From positions 5,435,501 through 5,499,500 of the forward strand of contig NZ_CP031728.1 in the NCBI RefSeq assembly GCF_008806975.1: a stretch of DNA of 64,000 bases, read 5' to 3'. Position numbers and translations under genes: made by a program. The notes beneath the pieces were generated by a model. That model did no database searches. It was given only the letters and a program-made list of their open reading frames with translations, and was not told the origin of the DNA. This stretch comes from Cellvibrio sp. KY-GH-1 (GTDB lineage Bacteria; Pseudomonadota; Gammaproteobacteria; Pseudomonadales; Cellvibrionaceae). Below, piece after piece: positions 9,668 through 18,990 of this stretch (positions are counted from its first letter, which is position 1; each line of letters opens with the position of its first letter).

Positions 9668-10201
9668 TTAATTCAGGCTCGTTTCGAGGCGGGTCGAAGG
9701 GTTTGTGCGACTTCCAGCAGAGAGATTATCCAATGATGAAAGTAATTCTTTGCCTCTGCTGAAGTAAAGGTTATCGGCTGCAACAGACTTCAGCAGAATG
9801 TCGAGCTGACGGCGTGCGGCGGCAATTTCGGAAAGTTCGGCATATGCCACTGCAGAGTAGAAAATCGTTGGCGGGTGGTTGGTATCGGTTAGTAATGGTG
9901 CCCAAATATCTAGTGCTGCCGCGGGTTGCCCGTTATCCAGCGTCACCATGCCCAGTTCGAATCGTTCTTGAATTGCTGCTGGGTGTTGGTCGAGGAAAAG
10001 CTGGAAAAAATAGATCGCACGATCAAACAGTTTTAACTGGGCGTAAATCTTGGCGAGCAATGTTTGTGCTACATCAATTTTTTTGTCCAAAGAGATGGCG
10101 AGTTTGAGCTTTGCCAAAGCGGGTTCAATTTGCTCGCGTGATAAATCATTCACAGCCAGCGCAATTAGTTCTTCGCGGTCAAAGTCCTTGCTTACTTGCA
10201 T
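9668..10201 (-). CDS. TPR-repeat protein (177 aa)
   Basis: Small TPR protein with about three repeats (ALAKLKLAISLDKKIDVAQTLLAKIYAQ, FDRAIYFFQLFLDQHP, FYSAVAYAEL). No signal peptide. It is the first gene of a two-gene minus-strand unit and shares the 195-bp divergent intergenic region with fliQ, so it may be co-regulated with the flagellar-type cluster. It could act as an export chaperone or assembly factor; that is inference from context only. Confidence 0.75.
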   Translation of the reverse strand: MQVSKDFDREELIALAVNDLSREQIEPALAKLKLAISLDKKIDVAQTLLAKIYAQLKLFDRAIYFFQLFLDQHPAAIQERFELGMVTLDNGQPAAALDIWAPLLTDTNHPPTIFYSAVAYAELSEIAAARRQLDILLKSVAADNLYFSRGKELLSSLDNLSAGSRTNPSTRLETSLN

Positions 10202-10351
10202 AAGGTGGTTTCCTGAGGTGAGGCTAATAAATCTTCAATAGGGTGTTGCGGCCTGGACGCGTACTTGCAGAGAAGTGTTGCCAAATCCGAGTTGTTTTTT
10301 TTTAACGGTATTCTTGTGGATTAAGGGTTCATAGTCTAGTATATCGCAATT

Positions 10352-10380
10352 TTGAATGTCAATTTTATCTCTTATATAAT
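10352..10380 (+). promoter_or_regulatory. Putative sigma-70 promoter of the flagellar-type cluster
   Basis: TTGAAT and TATAAT hexamers lie exactly 17 bases apart, at 10352-10357 and 10375-10380. Transcription would start near 10387, only ~10 bases before the fliQ GTG and inside the GAGGTG ribosome site. The leader would therefore be very short, or the true promoter lies further upstream in this AT-rich region. No sigma-28 or sigma-54 flagellar-type promoter was found here. Confidence 0.45.
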
Positions 10381-10396
10381 ATGGTGAGGTGCTCAA

Positions 10397-10666
10397 GTGA
10401 CGAGTGATGCAGCGATTGCTTTGATGGCAGATATGCTGTGGGCTTGCGTGCTCATTGCTGGCCCCATCTTGGCGGTAACTTTGGTGGTTGGTCTTTTAAT
10501 TAGTGTTTTCCAGGTAATTACCCAGATCCAGGAGATGACACTGACGTTCGTTCCCAAGATCATTGCCGTGGTTGGGGTCTTGTTTATTTTTGGGTCATGG
10601 ATGCTGTCCTCCCTTGTTGAGTATGCCAGTGAGCTCTACAGAAATATTCCTCAGTTGATCCATTAA
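10397..10666 (+). CDS. fliQ: Flagellar-type export gate protein FliQ
   Basis: 89 residues, the usual FliQ length, with two membrane helices. The family signature FQVITQIQEMTLTFVPKI is present. FliQ packs with FliP and FliR to form the inner-membrane export pore. The start is GTG at 10397, with GAGGTG six bases upstream. It is the first gene of the long cluster. fliP, normally its neighbour, is instead the second-last gene of the cluster near 30 kb. Confidence 0.93.
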   Translation: MTSDAAIALMADMLWACVLIAGPILAVTLVVGLLISVFQVITQIQEMTLTFVPKIIAVVGVLFIFGSWMLSSLVEYASELYRNIPQLIH

Positions 10667-10698
10667 TAAAAAATATATGTGATTTTGTAGCAGGATTT

Positions 10699-11460
10699 AT
10701 GGATATTGAAATTCAAACGGGATGGATAATTTCCATATTACTAATCACCCTGCGTCTTTCAATTCTGTTTTTCGCTACCCCATTGGACATGTTTGGTCGG
10801 CTGCCAGCACATATTAAGTTATTCATGTGCTTGGGGTTGGCGGTGGTTCTGTCTAGCGGGCTTCCACCTATTGCGTACCCGGATAGACTGGATCTGTTTT
10901 TTTTGGCGCTTTCTTTTTTGAATGAGGCGTTGGTTGGTCTGGCAATGGCCTTTGGTTTGTATTGTGCGTTTGGTGCTATGTCGCTGGGGGGGGGGTTGCT
11001 GGATTTCCAGGCGGGGTTTGGGGCGGCCAATGTCCTTAATCCTGCGACAAATACTTATGAGCCTTTGCTCGGTACTATTCTCACGCTGTTATTGGTAATA
11101 GTGTTTTTTTCAAGCGGTGCATTTTCGATATTGTTGCGCGGAATCCTGTTTTCATTTCAGCAAATTCCCCCAGGCAATCCATTGAACCATTTGTCCTTAA
11201 GGGATGTGGTAGCCCAATTTGGCATCATGTTCATCTACGGTTTTGCCTTGGCTGCGCCGGTAATTGCTATGTTGTTGTTAATTGATACGGCAATTGGTGT
11301 GATGTCGAGAAGTATGCCGCAGATGAATGTATATTTTTTATTTTTGCCGTTAAAAATTGCCGTAGCCTTGGTGATGGTTGCAATTTCTCTGCGGTATCTC
11401 AGCCCGTTAATGGAACAGTTATTTTTAACGGTTTTCCGTTATTGGGAGCGGGTTTTATAG
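10699..11460 (+). CDS. fliR: Flagellar-type export gate protein FliR
   Basis: 253 residues of typical FliR length with about six membrane helices. Family features include MFGRLPAHIKLFMCLGLA near residue 30 and the C-terminal LSPLMEQLF. FliR joins FliP and FliQ in the export pore. The coding sequence holds an uninterrupted run of ten G at 10986-10995, in the segment encoding MSLGGGLLDFQAGFG. A change of one base there would truncate the protein. flhB starts 2 bases after its stop, so the two are translationally close. Confidence 0.93.
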   Translation: MDIEIQTGWIISILLITLRLSILFFATPLDMFGRLPAHIKLFMCLGLAVVLSSGLPPIAYPDRLDLFFLALSFLNEALVGLAMAFGLYCAFGAMSLGGGLLDFQAGFGAANVLNPATNTYEPLLGTILTLLLVIVFFSSGAFSILLRGILFSFQQIPPGNPLNHLSLRDVVAQFGIMFIYGFALAAPVIAMLLLIDTAIGVMSRSMPQMNVYFLFLPLKIAVALVMVAISLRYLSPLMEQLFLTVFRYWERVL

Positions 11461-11461
11461 C

Positions 11462-12550
11462 ATGGCAGAGTCAGGCTCCGACAGTGCGGAAAAAACGGAA
11501 GAGGCAACCCCCTATAAGCTTCAGGAGGCGCGCAAGCAGGGAAATGTTTTCAAGAGTTTGGAGGTTAATACCGCCTTTGCGATGGTTGTAGCGCTATTGC
11601 TCGTTGCTTCTCTCGGTGAGGATTTTATCAAGAGAGTGTTGGAGATATGTAGGGCTGTTTTTTTAAGTATAGGAAAAGTGGACTTTACCATTTCGGGTGT
11701 TTCTTTTTTTATTAAACACTGGATTGATGCTGTCCTGCATGAGTTAAGCCCAATTGTTGTTGCATTATTAATGGTTGGTGTTATTGCGAGTTTTTTGCAA
11801 ATTGGGGTGATATTTAGTGCGCATCCGTTAACGCCAAAGTTTTCCCGGCTTGATCCTATTGCTGGCTTTAAAAATAAATTTTCAAAAAAAATGCTTTGGG
11901 AGTCTTTAAAGACAGTACTTAAGTTTTCGGTGCTTAGTACGATCGTTTTTTTTTGGTTGCTGGATTTTTTACCATCAGCATTAAAATATTCATCAATGCA
12001 ACCCAGAGGCATTTTTAAAGATTTTTTACGCCAAAGCTCAAGTTTGTTATGGCAGCTGGTAATCGCTTTACTATTAATTGCGTTGTTGGATTTTATTCAA
12101 TCGCGCCGTGAATATCTTAGAAAAATGAGGATGAGTAAGCAGGAACTTAAGGATGAGTTTAAGCGGCGAGATGGGGATCCAAATATCAAGTCTCGACGGA
12201 AAGAATTGGAATCCGAATTGCGTAAAAGAAGTGCATCCTTAGCTAATGTTCAGGGTGCAGATGTAGTAATTACCAACCCAACACACTTTGCTGTTGTATT
12301 GAAGTATGACCGACATACGATGTTGGCGCCTGTAATTGTCGGGTTAGGTGCTGGAGCTATGGCGCAAGCTATACGTCAACGGGCAGTCGGTTGTGGAGTT
12401 CCTATTGTGCATATGCCGCCTTTGGCGCGACGGCTGTTTAAATCAGGAAAAATGGAGCATCCAATTCCTCAGGATTGTTTTGTTGCTACCGCTAAAGCGC
12501 TCGGCCAGGCGTACGCAGCAAAACGTAAAGCTGCTTTGGGAAAGAATTAA
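11462..12550 (+). CDS. flhB: Flagellar-type export switch protein FlhB
   Basis: 362 residues. It starts with the FlhB hallmark of a charged N-terminus (SAEKTEEATPYKLQEARKQG), then four membrane helices, then a cytoplasmic domain with the self-cleavage site NPTH (VVITNPTHFAVVLKYD). Cleavage between N and P switches export from rod/hook to late substrates in flagella. An intact site implies a functional switch even though no late substrates are encoded nearby. Full family length. Confidence 0.95.
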   Translation: MAESGSDSAEKTEEATPYKLQEARKQGNVFKSLEVNTAFAMVVALLLVASLGEDFIKRVLEICRAVFLSIGKVDFTISGVSFFIKHWIDAVLHELSPIVVALLMVGVIASFLQIGVIFSAHPLTPKFSRLDPIAGFKNKFSKKMLWESLKTVLKFSVLSTIVFFWLLDFLPSALKYSSMQPRGIFKDFLRQSSSLLWQLVIALLLIALLDFIQSRREYLRKMRMSKQELKDEFKRRDGDPNIKSRRKELESELRKRSASLANVQGADVVITNPTHFAVVLKYDRHTMLAPVIVGLGAGAMAQAIRQRAVGCGVPIVHMPPLARRLFKSGKMEHPIPQDCFVATAKALGQAYAAKRKAALGKN

Positions 12551-12553
12551 AAC

Positions 12554-14605
12554 ATGGTTGAAAAAAGTCTTTTTAACAGCACCTTAGGTAGTCGCAATGA
12601 GCTGATACTGGTTGCTGCTGTAGTTGGAATATTGCTCATACTATTTACACCAATTCCCCCATGGTTATTGGATTTTTTGTTAATCGTAAATGTTAGCTGT
12701 GCATTGCTTGTTTTGTTGATGACGTTGTACACAGATAAGCCGTTGGAATTTTCTACGTTCCCGACACTGCTGCTTATTACAACAATGTTCAGGTTGGCTT
12801 TGAATATCGCTTCTACGAGGCTGATTTTATCGGAAGGTGAGGCGGGGCATGTTATTAATGCAGTAGGAACACACGTTGTCGGTGGTAATTACGTTATCGG
12901 GTTAGTTGTATTTTTTATTCTGGTGGTTGTGCAGTATGTTGTAGTAACTAACGGCGCACAGCGGGTGGCGGAAGTGGCTGCGCGGTTTACGTTGGACAGT
13001 ATGCCTGGCAAACAAATGAGCATTGATGCCGACATGAATATGGGCTTGATTGATGACATTGAAGCCCGTACACGACGCAAAGATATAGAACGAGAAGCTA
13101 GTTTCTATGGCGCAATGGATGGTGCTTCAAAGTTTGTCAAAGGTGATGCAATTGCGGGCATATTAATTATTTTCATTAATATCGTTGGTGGATTGATTAT
13201 CGGCATTGCTCAGATGGGCTTACCATGGGGCGATGCTCTGCATAAATACACATTGCTCACGGTTGGGGATGGTATTGTGACGCAGATACCCGCTCTTGTG
13301 ATAGCAACGGCAACAGGGATTATTGTGACCCGTGCAGCAACGGATGCTCGATTTGGAGAGGAGATTGCAGCACAAGTAACGCGTTACCCGAAGAGCCTGG
13401 TAATGGTGAGTATTGGATTGTTGTTGATGTTAATGCTCCCGGGCATTCCGAGTGTTCCGGTGCTAGTGATTTTCGCTATTTTTGCAAGTCTTGCCTTTTT
13501 TGCAATTCGTTCCAAGCCCTCGATCGGAGATCAAAACGCGCCAGGATTGGAGGCCAATGAAAGCAATATTTATGAATCAATTTCTTTGCTACCTCTGGAG
13601 TTGCGCGTTGGCAAGGGCTTGGAGTCATTTATTGGTGGTGATACCGGCACACTTATGGAGAAAATTAAAGCGCTCCGTGAGCAAGTGGCCCACGAACTCG
13701 GGTTTGTGTTGCCGGCCGTTAAAATCAATACGGATGCCATTGGCGACACAAATGAATACGTAATTCGTCTAAATGGAAATAAAGTTGCGTCCGGCTTTCT
13801 ATATCCGGGTAAGCTCCTCGCAATTAGCTCAGGTATCGCAGCGGTTGGTCTTGATGGCATTGAGACAAAAGATCCCAGTTATGGATTACCTGCTATGTGG
13901 CTTGATGTTGCACAGAAGCAAAAGGCTAAAGAGGCTGGGTGTACCATTGTGGAACCTATGACTGTTTTGGTTACTCATTTTAGTGAAGTTGTGCGTACCA
14001 ATGCTCACGAGTTATTAACCCGAACAGAGGTTGATAATTTGATGGCGACTATTAAAACAAAGCAGCAGGGATTATTTGAGGAGTTGGTGCCTGGGGTTCT
14101 CGCTCTCTCTGATGTACAAAAAGTGTTGCAAAAGATGCTGAAGGAAAAAGTAACTATCAGACCTCTCGGTTTAATTGTCGAGTCGCTGATTGATGCAGGG
14201 CGAGCAACAAAAGATATTGATAATCTGGTTGAGGTTATTCGTTCTCGCTGTGGCAGGGCGATTTGTGAACCGTTATTAAGCAAGCAAGGTAACCTTAATG
14301 TAATTACGATGGAGCCGTCCCTCGAGCAAACTTTTCAATCCGGGTTGAGAGGTGAAGGAACCGGGATGTTAGTTGAGCCTAGGGTGACAGAAGGTTTTAT
14401 TTCTGCACTGGTTTCTGAGGCGGAAAAAATGATGGCTAATGGACACCCACCCATCTTATTGTGCTCCCCCAGTTTGCGTCGGCATATCCGGAAGTTGGTG
14501 GACAGGGTGTTGCCAAGTATGACGGTTTTAAGCTTAAACGAAGTGCCGGGAACAATCAGTATTGCTTCTTGCGGCGTGGTTCAGATTGGCAGACAAAGAG
14601 TTTGA
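12554..14605 (+). CDS. flhA: Flagellar-type export gate protein FlhA
   Basis: 683 residues, full length. The N-terminal half has eight membrane helices and the FHIPEP-family signature (RLALNIASTRLILSEGEAG and RFTLDSMPGKQMSIDADM). The C-terminal half is the cytoplasmic ring that docks substrates and chaperones. It starts 4 bases after flhB, in one operon. No degradation is visible. Confidence 0.95.
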   Translation: MVEKSLFNSTLGSRNELILVAAVVGILLILFTPIPPWLLDFLLIVNVSCALLVLLMTLYTDKPLEFSTFPTLLLITTMFRLALNIASTRLILSEGEAGHVINAVGTHVVGGNYVIGLVVFFILVVVQYVVVTNGAQRVAEVAARFTLDSMPGKQMSIDADMNMGLIDDIEARTRRKDIEREASFYGAMDGASKFVKGDAIAGILIIFINIVGGLIIGIAQMGLPWGDALHKYTLLTVGDGIVTQIPALVIATATGIIVTRAATDARFGEEIAAQVTRYPKSLVMVSIGLLLMLMLPGIPSVPVLVIFAIFASLAFFAIRSKPSIGDQNAPGLEANESNIYESISLLPLELRVGKGLESFIGGDTGTLMEKIKALREQVAHELGFVLPAVKINTDAIGDTNEYVIRLNGNKVASGFLYPGKLLAISSGIAAVGLDGIETKDPSYGLPAMWLDVAQKQKAKEAGCTIVEPMTVLVTHFSEVVRTNAHELLTRTEVDNLMATIKTKQQGLFEELVPGVLALSDVQKVLQKMLKEKVTIRPLGLIVESLIDAGRATKDIDNLVEVIRSRCGRAICEPLLSKQGNLNVITMEPSLEQTFQSGLRGEGTGMLVEPRVTEGFISALVSEAEKMMANGHPPILLCSPSLRRHIRKLVDRVLPSMTVLSLNEVPGTISIASCGVVQIGRQRV

Positions 14606-14648
14606 TTAACTTCTCTTCGCTCGGATAAACAAAAGGCATTGGATAGAT

Positions 14649-15374
14649 ATGGTTGATGCAATAGAAGCATTAAGATTTTCACTAAATAATGATTTGTATA
14701 AGTTGAATTCTATTAGTCAAAATTTGGCTAACGTGTCTACTTCTGGCTACAAACGTGAGCTGCCGACATTTAGTCAGTACGATCCAGTTGGCTACACCAA
14801 TCGGTCCGATGTTGCAAATGTACAGAAAATGCATCAGGTTAAACATAAGGATTTCAGCCAAAGCACCCTCAAATACACGGCTAACCCTGCAGACCTCAGT
14901 ATTGACGGCAACGCCCTTTTTGTTGTTGATGTGGACGGTGTGGCGCGGGCTGCAAGAGTTGGTACATTAAGGGTTAGCAATGAAGGGCGGCTTGTCGGAA
15001 TACACAATGAATTGTTCATGGGGCAGACGGGTGCTATTCAATTGGAGCCCGGAAATTTTGAGATCGATGAATCTGGTGTCGTTATGCAAAATGGTCAAGC
15101 AATAGACAAGCTTAAGCTGATTAATGCTGCTGATTTGAACCCGGAGGCATATTTGGGGAATGGGTTTTATGACCTGAACTCGCTTACCTCCACAAGTGCT
15201 GAACCAATCAATGCAAAAGTACGTCAAGGTTTCCTGGAGACGTCCAATGTTAAAACGATGGATGAAATGGTTCGGTTGATTGAAACAACTCGGCATTTCG
15301 AATCTGTTCATGGTGTCTTAAAGGCATATGATGATGTAATGAATTTAGCGATTAATAAGCTCGCAGAATTTTAA
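14649..15374 (+). CDS. flgF: Proximal rod protein FlgF
   Basis: 241 residues. It begins with the rod/hook family N-terminus (AIEALRFSLNNDLYKLNSISQNLANVSTSGYKRE) and ends with the paired C-terminal helix (RLIETTRHFESVHGVLKAYDDVMN). It forms part of the proximal rod crossing the periplasm. It precedes flgG by 11 bases, the usual flgF-flgG order. Confidence 0.85.
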   Translation: MVDAIEALRFSLNNDLYKLNSISQNLANVSTSGYKRELPTFSQYDPVGYTNRSDVANVQKMHQVKHKDFSQSTLKYTANPADLSIDGNALFVVDVDGVARAARVGTLRVSNEGRLVGIHNELFMGQTGAIQLEPGNFEIDESGVVMQNGQAIDKLKLINAADLNPEAYLGNGFYDLNSLTSTSAEPINAKVRQGFLETSNVKTMDEMVRLIETTRHFESVHGVLKAYDDVMNLAINKLAEF

Positions 15375-15385
15375 GGGGAAATAAT

Positions 15386-16156
15386 ATGTTGGACTCGCTT
15401 TATATTGCTGCTACGGGAATGCATGCTCAGCAATCTCACCTTGATACCATTTCGCACAATCTTGCTAACGTGAACACGACTGCATTTAAAAAGAGCAAAA
15501 TCGATTTTTCGGATTTGCTTTATAAACCAAATGATACGGCGAGTGCAGAAGAGAACATTCATAATCTGCAGGGGATGGGTTCCTCGATAGCTCGAATAGG
15601 AAAAGACTTCGTTGCTGGTGAGTTGAAGCTTACAAACGACCCCTTTAACGTCGCTATTAAAGGTCGGGGGTTTTTTGAAGTTGAGTTAGAGAATGGAGAG
15701 GTTGCCTATACCCGCAATGGCGCCCTAAAAGTCGATTCAGATGGTTATCTGGAGACAGTCGATGGATATAGGCTTTCGGCACAAATTCAACTTCCTCCAG
15801 ACACAACAGAAATCAAGATCGATGAAAATGGATTAGTTGAAGCCCTGGTGTCTGGTGAAAGCGAGCCCATCTCTATTGGGCAAATTGAACTGGCAAGTTT
15901 TTTGAGTGATGAAGGGCTTGATGCGACTGGTTCAAATCTATATCTGGAAACTAAAGATTCAGGATCTCCCGTTAGCGCACGCCCTGGGGAGTTGACTAAT
16001 GGCAAATTGGCTCAGGGTTATCTTGAGTCCTCGAATGTTGATATGGTTGCCGAACTACTGGAGCTAGTAATCGCGCAAAGGGCGTATGAAGTAAATTCAA
16101 AGATCATTGTTGCTTCTGATGAGATATTAAAGATCAATAATAATCTGCGCTCTTAA
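15386..16156 (+). CDS. flgG: Distal rod protein FlgG
   Basis: 256 residues, close to the standard 260. The N-terminus MLDSLYIAATGMHAQQ, then SHNLANVNTTAFKKSK, and the C-terminus QGYLESSNVDMVAELLELVIAQRAYEVNSKII are diagnostic for FlgG. It builds the distal rod passing through the P and L rings. Complete. Confidence 0.93.
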   Translation: MLDSLYIAATGMHAQQSHLDTISHNLANVNTTAFKKSKIDFSDLLYKPNDTASAEENIHNLQGMGSSIARIGKDFVAGELKLTNDPFNVAIKGRGFFEVELENGEVAYTRNGALKVDSDGYLETVDGYRLSAQIQLPPDTTEIKIDENGLVEALVSGESEPISIGQIELASFLSDEGLDATGSNLYLETKDSGSPVSARPGELTNGKLAQGYLESSNVDMVAELLELVIAQRAYEVNSKIIVASDEILKINNNLRS

Positions 16157-16187
16157 TTGGATTTATATATTTGGGCTGTAATGCAGT

Positions 16188-17210
16188 ATGCTTAGTGTTT
16201 CCCACGTTGCAGCTAGTTTGTTTTTGCGTTTTTTTAATGTGTGCGTGTTGTTTTTTTTGAGTGCACTAGTGTTCGCTAAAACCCCTTATTTGGATGTGTA
16301 TCCGGTAATTTCTGCAGAAGCAAAGACGAACCTATTCAAAATTGAGCAGATTGCGAGATTGAAGAATGAGCAGGGGATGAAAGAGGTTGATGTTGCTCGA
16401 GTTAATTCGATGACTATTGTATTGCCTGTTGAAGGCTTTGAAGCAAGACAATATGTTAAAGGTGTTGCGATTAAAAATGCAATTCTGATTTCCTTAGGTG
16501 AGCGCGACAGAGAGTTGGTTAATGTAAATGTTCCCCCTCGCGTGGTTGTGAAATTTAAGGGTGGGGCGGATGTTTCAGTGGCTGCTGTTACTGTGGCTAA
16601 GAAGGCGCTTGAAGGATATTTGGAAAAGCATTATGGAAAAAGTAATGTAAGTTTAATAGTTGCCCCTAGTCTAAAGTACGATGGTGAGTTGCGGTTTGTT
16701 CCAAGGGATGTTGTTGGGTTAGTAAAGACTAGAATGGCGGTTTGGGTTGATGCTTACAAAGGGGAGCGCCTGGTTCAAAGTCTACCTGTATGGTTTGAGG
16801 TAAAAGCACAAATGGAGGTGCTGGTGCTAAAAACAGCAGTTGCACGTGGAGAATTGGTTAGTCGTAAACATTTCGTGATTAAGATGGCAGAGATAAATGG
16901 GCTCCCGTTAGAAGTGGTTAGGTTAAACGAGTTGCCTGCTGAACAATTTGGTAATTTTGTTTATGTGGAAAACGTTGCCGAGAAAATGGTTCTCGATCAT
17001 AGGATGATAAAAAAAATTAAAGCAATTAATTTTGGTGATGATGTAGAGGTTGTATCAAGATCGGGTCGTGTCAGCATTATAACCAAAGCGATTGCACAGG
17101 GTTCAGCTGAGATCGGCGATTATGTGAAATTGATGGCTACCGAAAGTAAGGAAATATTCTCGGGGAAGGTTGTTGCGCGGAAACAGGTTGTTGTTGATGC
17201 TAATCCATAA
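16188..17210 (+). CDS. flgA: P-ring assembly chaperone FlgA (long form)
   Basis: 340 residues, longer than the usual ~220-240. It has a signal peptide-like N-terminus (FFNVCVLFFLSALVFA). The C-terminal half contains the SAF-type beta-clip domain (AVARGELVSRKHFVIKMAEI), followed by a region typical of FlgA tails (GDDVEVVSRSGRVSIITKAIAQGSAEIGD). FlgA is the periplasmic chaperone for FlgI. The extra ~100 N-terminal residues are unusual. It lies just ahead of flgH and flgI, consistent with ring assembly. Confidence 0.85.
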   Translation: MLSVSHVAASLFLRFFNVCVLFFLSALVFAKTPYLDVYPVISAEAKTNLFKIEQIARLKNEQGMKEVDVARVNSMTIVLPVEGFEARQYVKGVAIKNAILISLGERDRELVNVNVPPRVVVKFKGGADVSVAAVTVAKKALEGYLEKHYGKSNVSLIVAPSLKYDGELRFVPRDVVGLVKTRMAVWVDAYKGERLVQSLPVWFEVKAQMEVLVLKTAVARGELVSRKHFVIKMAEINGLPLEVVRLNELPAEQFGNFVYVENVAEKMVLDHRMIKKIKAINFGDDVEVVSRSGRVSIITKAIAQGSAEIGDYVKLMATESKEIFSGKVVARKQVVVDANP

Positions 17211-17228
17211 TGTGGGGTTGGGGAATTG

Positions 17229-17840
17229 ATGAGAAAGGAACAATTTTTTTTGCGTAGCCTTTGCGCCTTAATGCTAATAGTAGGTGGGATTCCATTTGCA
17301 TCTTCTCAGAATTTATACGAAGAGAATAAATTTCAGGCACTTGTGGCAGATGAGAAGGCATTTAAGGTTGGAGATATTGTTACCTTATTGATAGTTGAAT
17401 CTGCAAAAGCAAATACAACAGAAGATAAGGCCCAGGGGCGTAGTGTCAGGCTCGGTGGCAGTGCCGGCAAAACTGCTACAGATTTGGATCCGCCGGATCG
17501 TAATGGTCGTAGTGAATCAGTTGCTGTAGAGGCCGAATTTGCTTCCGATAAAGCATTGAATAATCAACGTACGGGTAATGTTAGGGCTCAAATTACTGTA
17601 GAGGTCTTGGAAGTAAAAGATACTGACAAGCTTTATGTGTCTGGAGAGCAGAAAATTAATATTAATGGTAATGAGCAATTTATCCGCGCTAGCGGTTGGT
17701 TGCGTATGAAAGATATCGATCAGAATAACACGGCACTCTCAGCTCGGCTTAATGATGCAAAAATTGAATACAGTGGTAATAAAAATGCGGAGAAGGGTTT
17801 GATTCGAAGGACGTGGTCTTATGTTACAAAAATTTGGTAA
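17229..17840 (+). CDS. flgH: L-ring protein FlgH without a lipobox
   Basis: 203 residues. The core matches FlgH (FKVGDIVTLLIVESAKANTTEDK, TGNVRAQITVEVLEV, GEQKININGNEQFI). FlgH is normally an outer-membrane lipoprotein. Here the N-terminus (MRKEQFFLRSLCALMLIVGG...FASSQ) looks like a plain signal peptide, and no L-x-x-C lipobox is placed at the cleavage site. The ATG at 17229 was chosen over the TTG one codon earlier. Its last 20 bases overlap flgI. Confidence 0.88.
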   Translation: MRKEQFFLRSLCALMLIVGGIPFASSQNLYEENKFQALVADEKAFKVGDIVTLLIVESAKANTTEDKAQGRSVRLGGSAGKTATDLDPPDRNGRSESVAVEAEFASDKALNNQRTGNVRAQITVEVLEVKDTDKLYVSGEQKININGNEQFIRASGWLRMKDIDQNNTALSARLNDAKIEYSGNKNAEKGLIRRTWSYVTKIW

Positions 17841-18975
17841 TCGTGGCGCCCTCGTTTTTAGAGGAATAGTCGGGGTGGTTTTATTATGGATTGGTATTCC
17901 GTTTTCCAGTGGGGTAGCGTTCGCTTCGGATATTCGGCTAAAAGAAATTGCGCGTTTTGATGGAATTAGAGATAACACCTTAACGGGCTACGGGCTGGTA
18001 ATGGGGCTGGCAGGAACAGGCGATTCGCCGAAGAGTAGTGCAGCAAATCAATCACTAATTAATTCACTTTCGAAGTTTGGTGTGAATATTTCAGCTCAGG
18101 ATATTAGAAGTAGAAATATTGCGGCTGTTATGGTTACTGCGACGCTCAAGCCATTTGCGGAGCGGGGAGATCGGATAGATGTCGGCGTATCGTCGATTGG
18201 TGATGCACGTAGTCTAAACGGCGGTACGTTATTGCTGACCTCTTTGAAGGGAGTGGACAATAAAATATATGCCTTGTCTCAGGGGCAGTTGAGCGTAGGT
18301 GGTTTTGCGTTTGATCTCAATGGAAACTCAGTACAAAAAAACCACCCGACAGTAGCGATCATTCCGGGCGGGGCGTTAATTGAAAAAAGCGTTGTTCCTG
18401 AGTTTGTTGACGAAAATGGCTCATTGTATGTTTTGTTGAATCAACCCGACTTCACTACCGCGCGTCGTATTGAGATGGCTCTAAATCGAGAGTTGGGTAC
18501 TTCCTCAGCAAAAGCAATTCATGCCGGGAGGATTAAAGTAAATATTCCCACTGGAGTGAACGTGATTGACACAATTTCCAGATTGGAAAATGTTTCAGTT
18601 AGCCCTGATCGTGTTGCACGAGTGGTTATCAATGAGCGTACAGGGATAGTAGTGGCTGGCGGTGATGTTAGGATCGATGATGTCACTATATCTCACGGTA
18701 GTTTACGAGTTGTTATTTCCACCGACTATCACGTTTCTCAGCCCTCTTCTTTTTTGCGCCAAAGTGGCGATGCGATTCAAACGGTAGTTGTTCCTGATAC
18801 CAATATTGAAACAACAGAAGGTGATTTAAATTCGATTCAATTATCGTCTGGCGCAACTATTGCGGACTTAGTTGCTGCGTTGAGGCAGATTAAAACAACA
18901 ACCCGAGAATTAATTACTATTTTGCAGGCTATTAATTCAGCTGGTGCTCTGCACGCTGATTTGATAATCCAATAA
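17821..18975 (+). CDS. flgI: P-ring protein FlgI
   Basis: 384 residues. Signal peptide ending near GVAFASD, then the highly conserved FlgI start of the mature protein (IRLKEIARFDGIRDN.LTGYGLVMGLAGTGD) and further blocks (FAERGDRIDVGVSSIGDARSLNGG, LLTSLKGVD). FlgI polymerises in the periplasm as the P ring around the rod. It overlaps flgH by 20 bases. Normal length and no visible defect. No flgJ follows, although flgJ usually sits here. Confidence 0.95.
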   Translation: MLQKFGNRGALVFRGIVGVVLLWIGIPFSSGVAFASDIRLKEIARFDGIRDNTLTGYGLVMGLAGTGDSPKSSAANQSLINSLSKFGVNISAQDIRSRNIAAVMVTATLKPFAERGDRIDVGVSSIGDARSLNGGTLLLTSLKGVDNKIYALSQGQLSVGGFAFDLNGNSVQKNHPTVAIIPGGALIEKSVVPEFVDENGSLYVLLNQPDFTTARRIEMALNRELGTSSAKAIHAGRIKVNIPTGVNVIDTISRLENVSVSPDRVARVVINERTGIVVAGGDVRIDDVTISHGSLRVVISTDYHVSQPSSFLRQSGDAIQTVVVPDTNIETTEGDLNSIQLSSGATIADLVAALRQIKTTTRELITILQAINSAGALHADLIIQ

Positions 18976-18990
18976 ATTTTTGGAGCTTTT

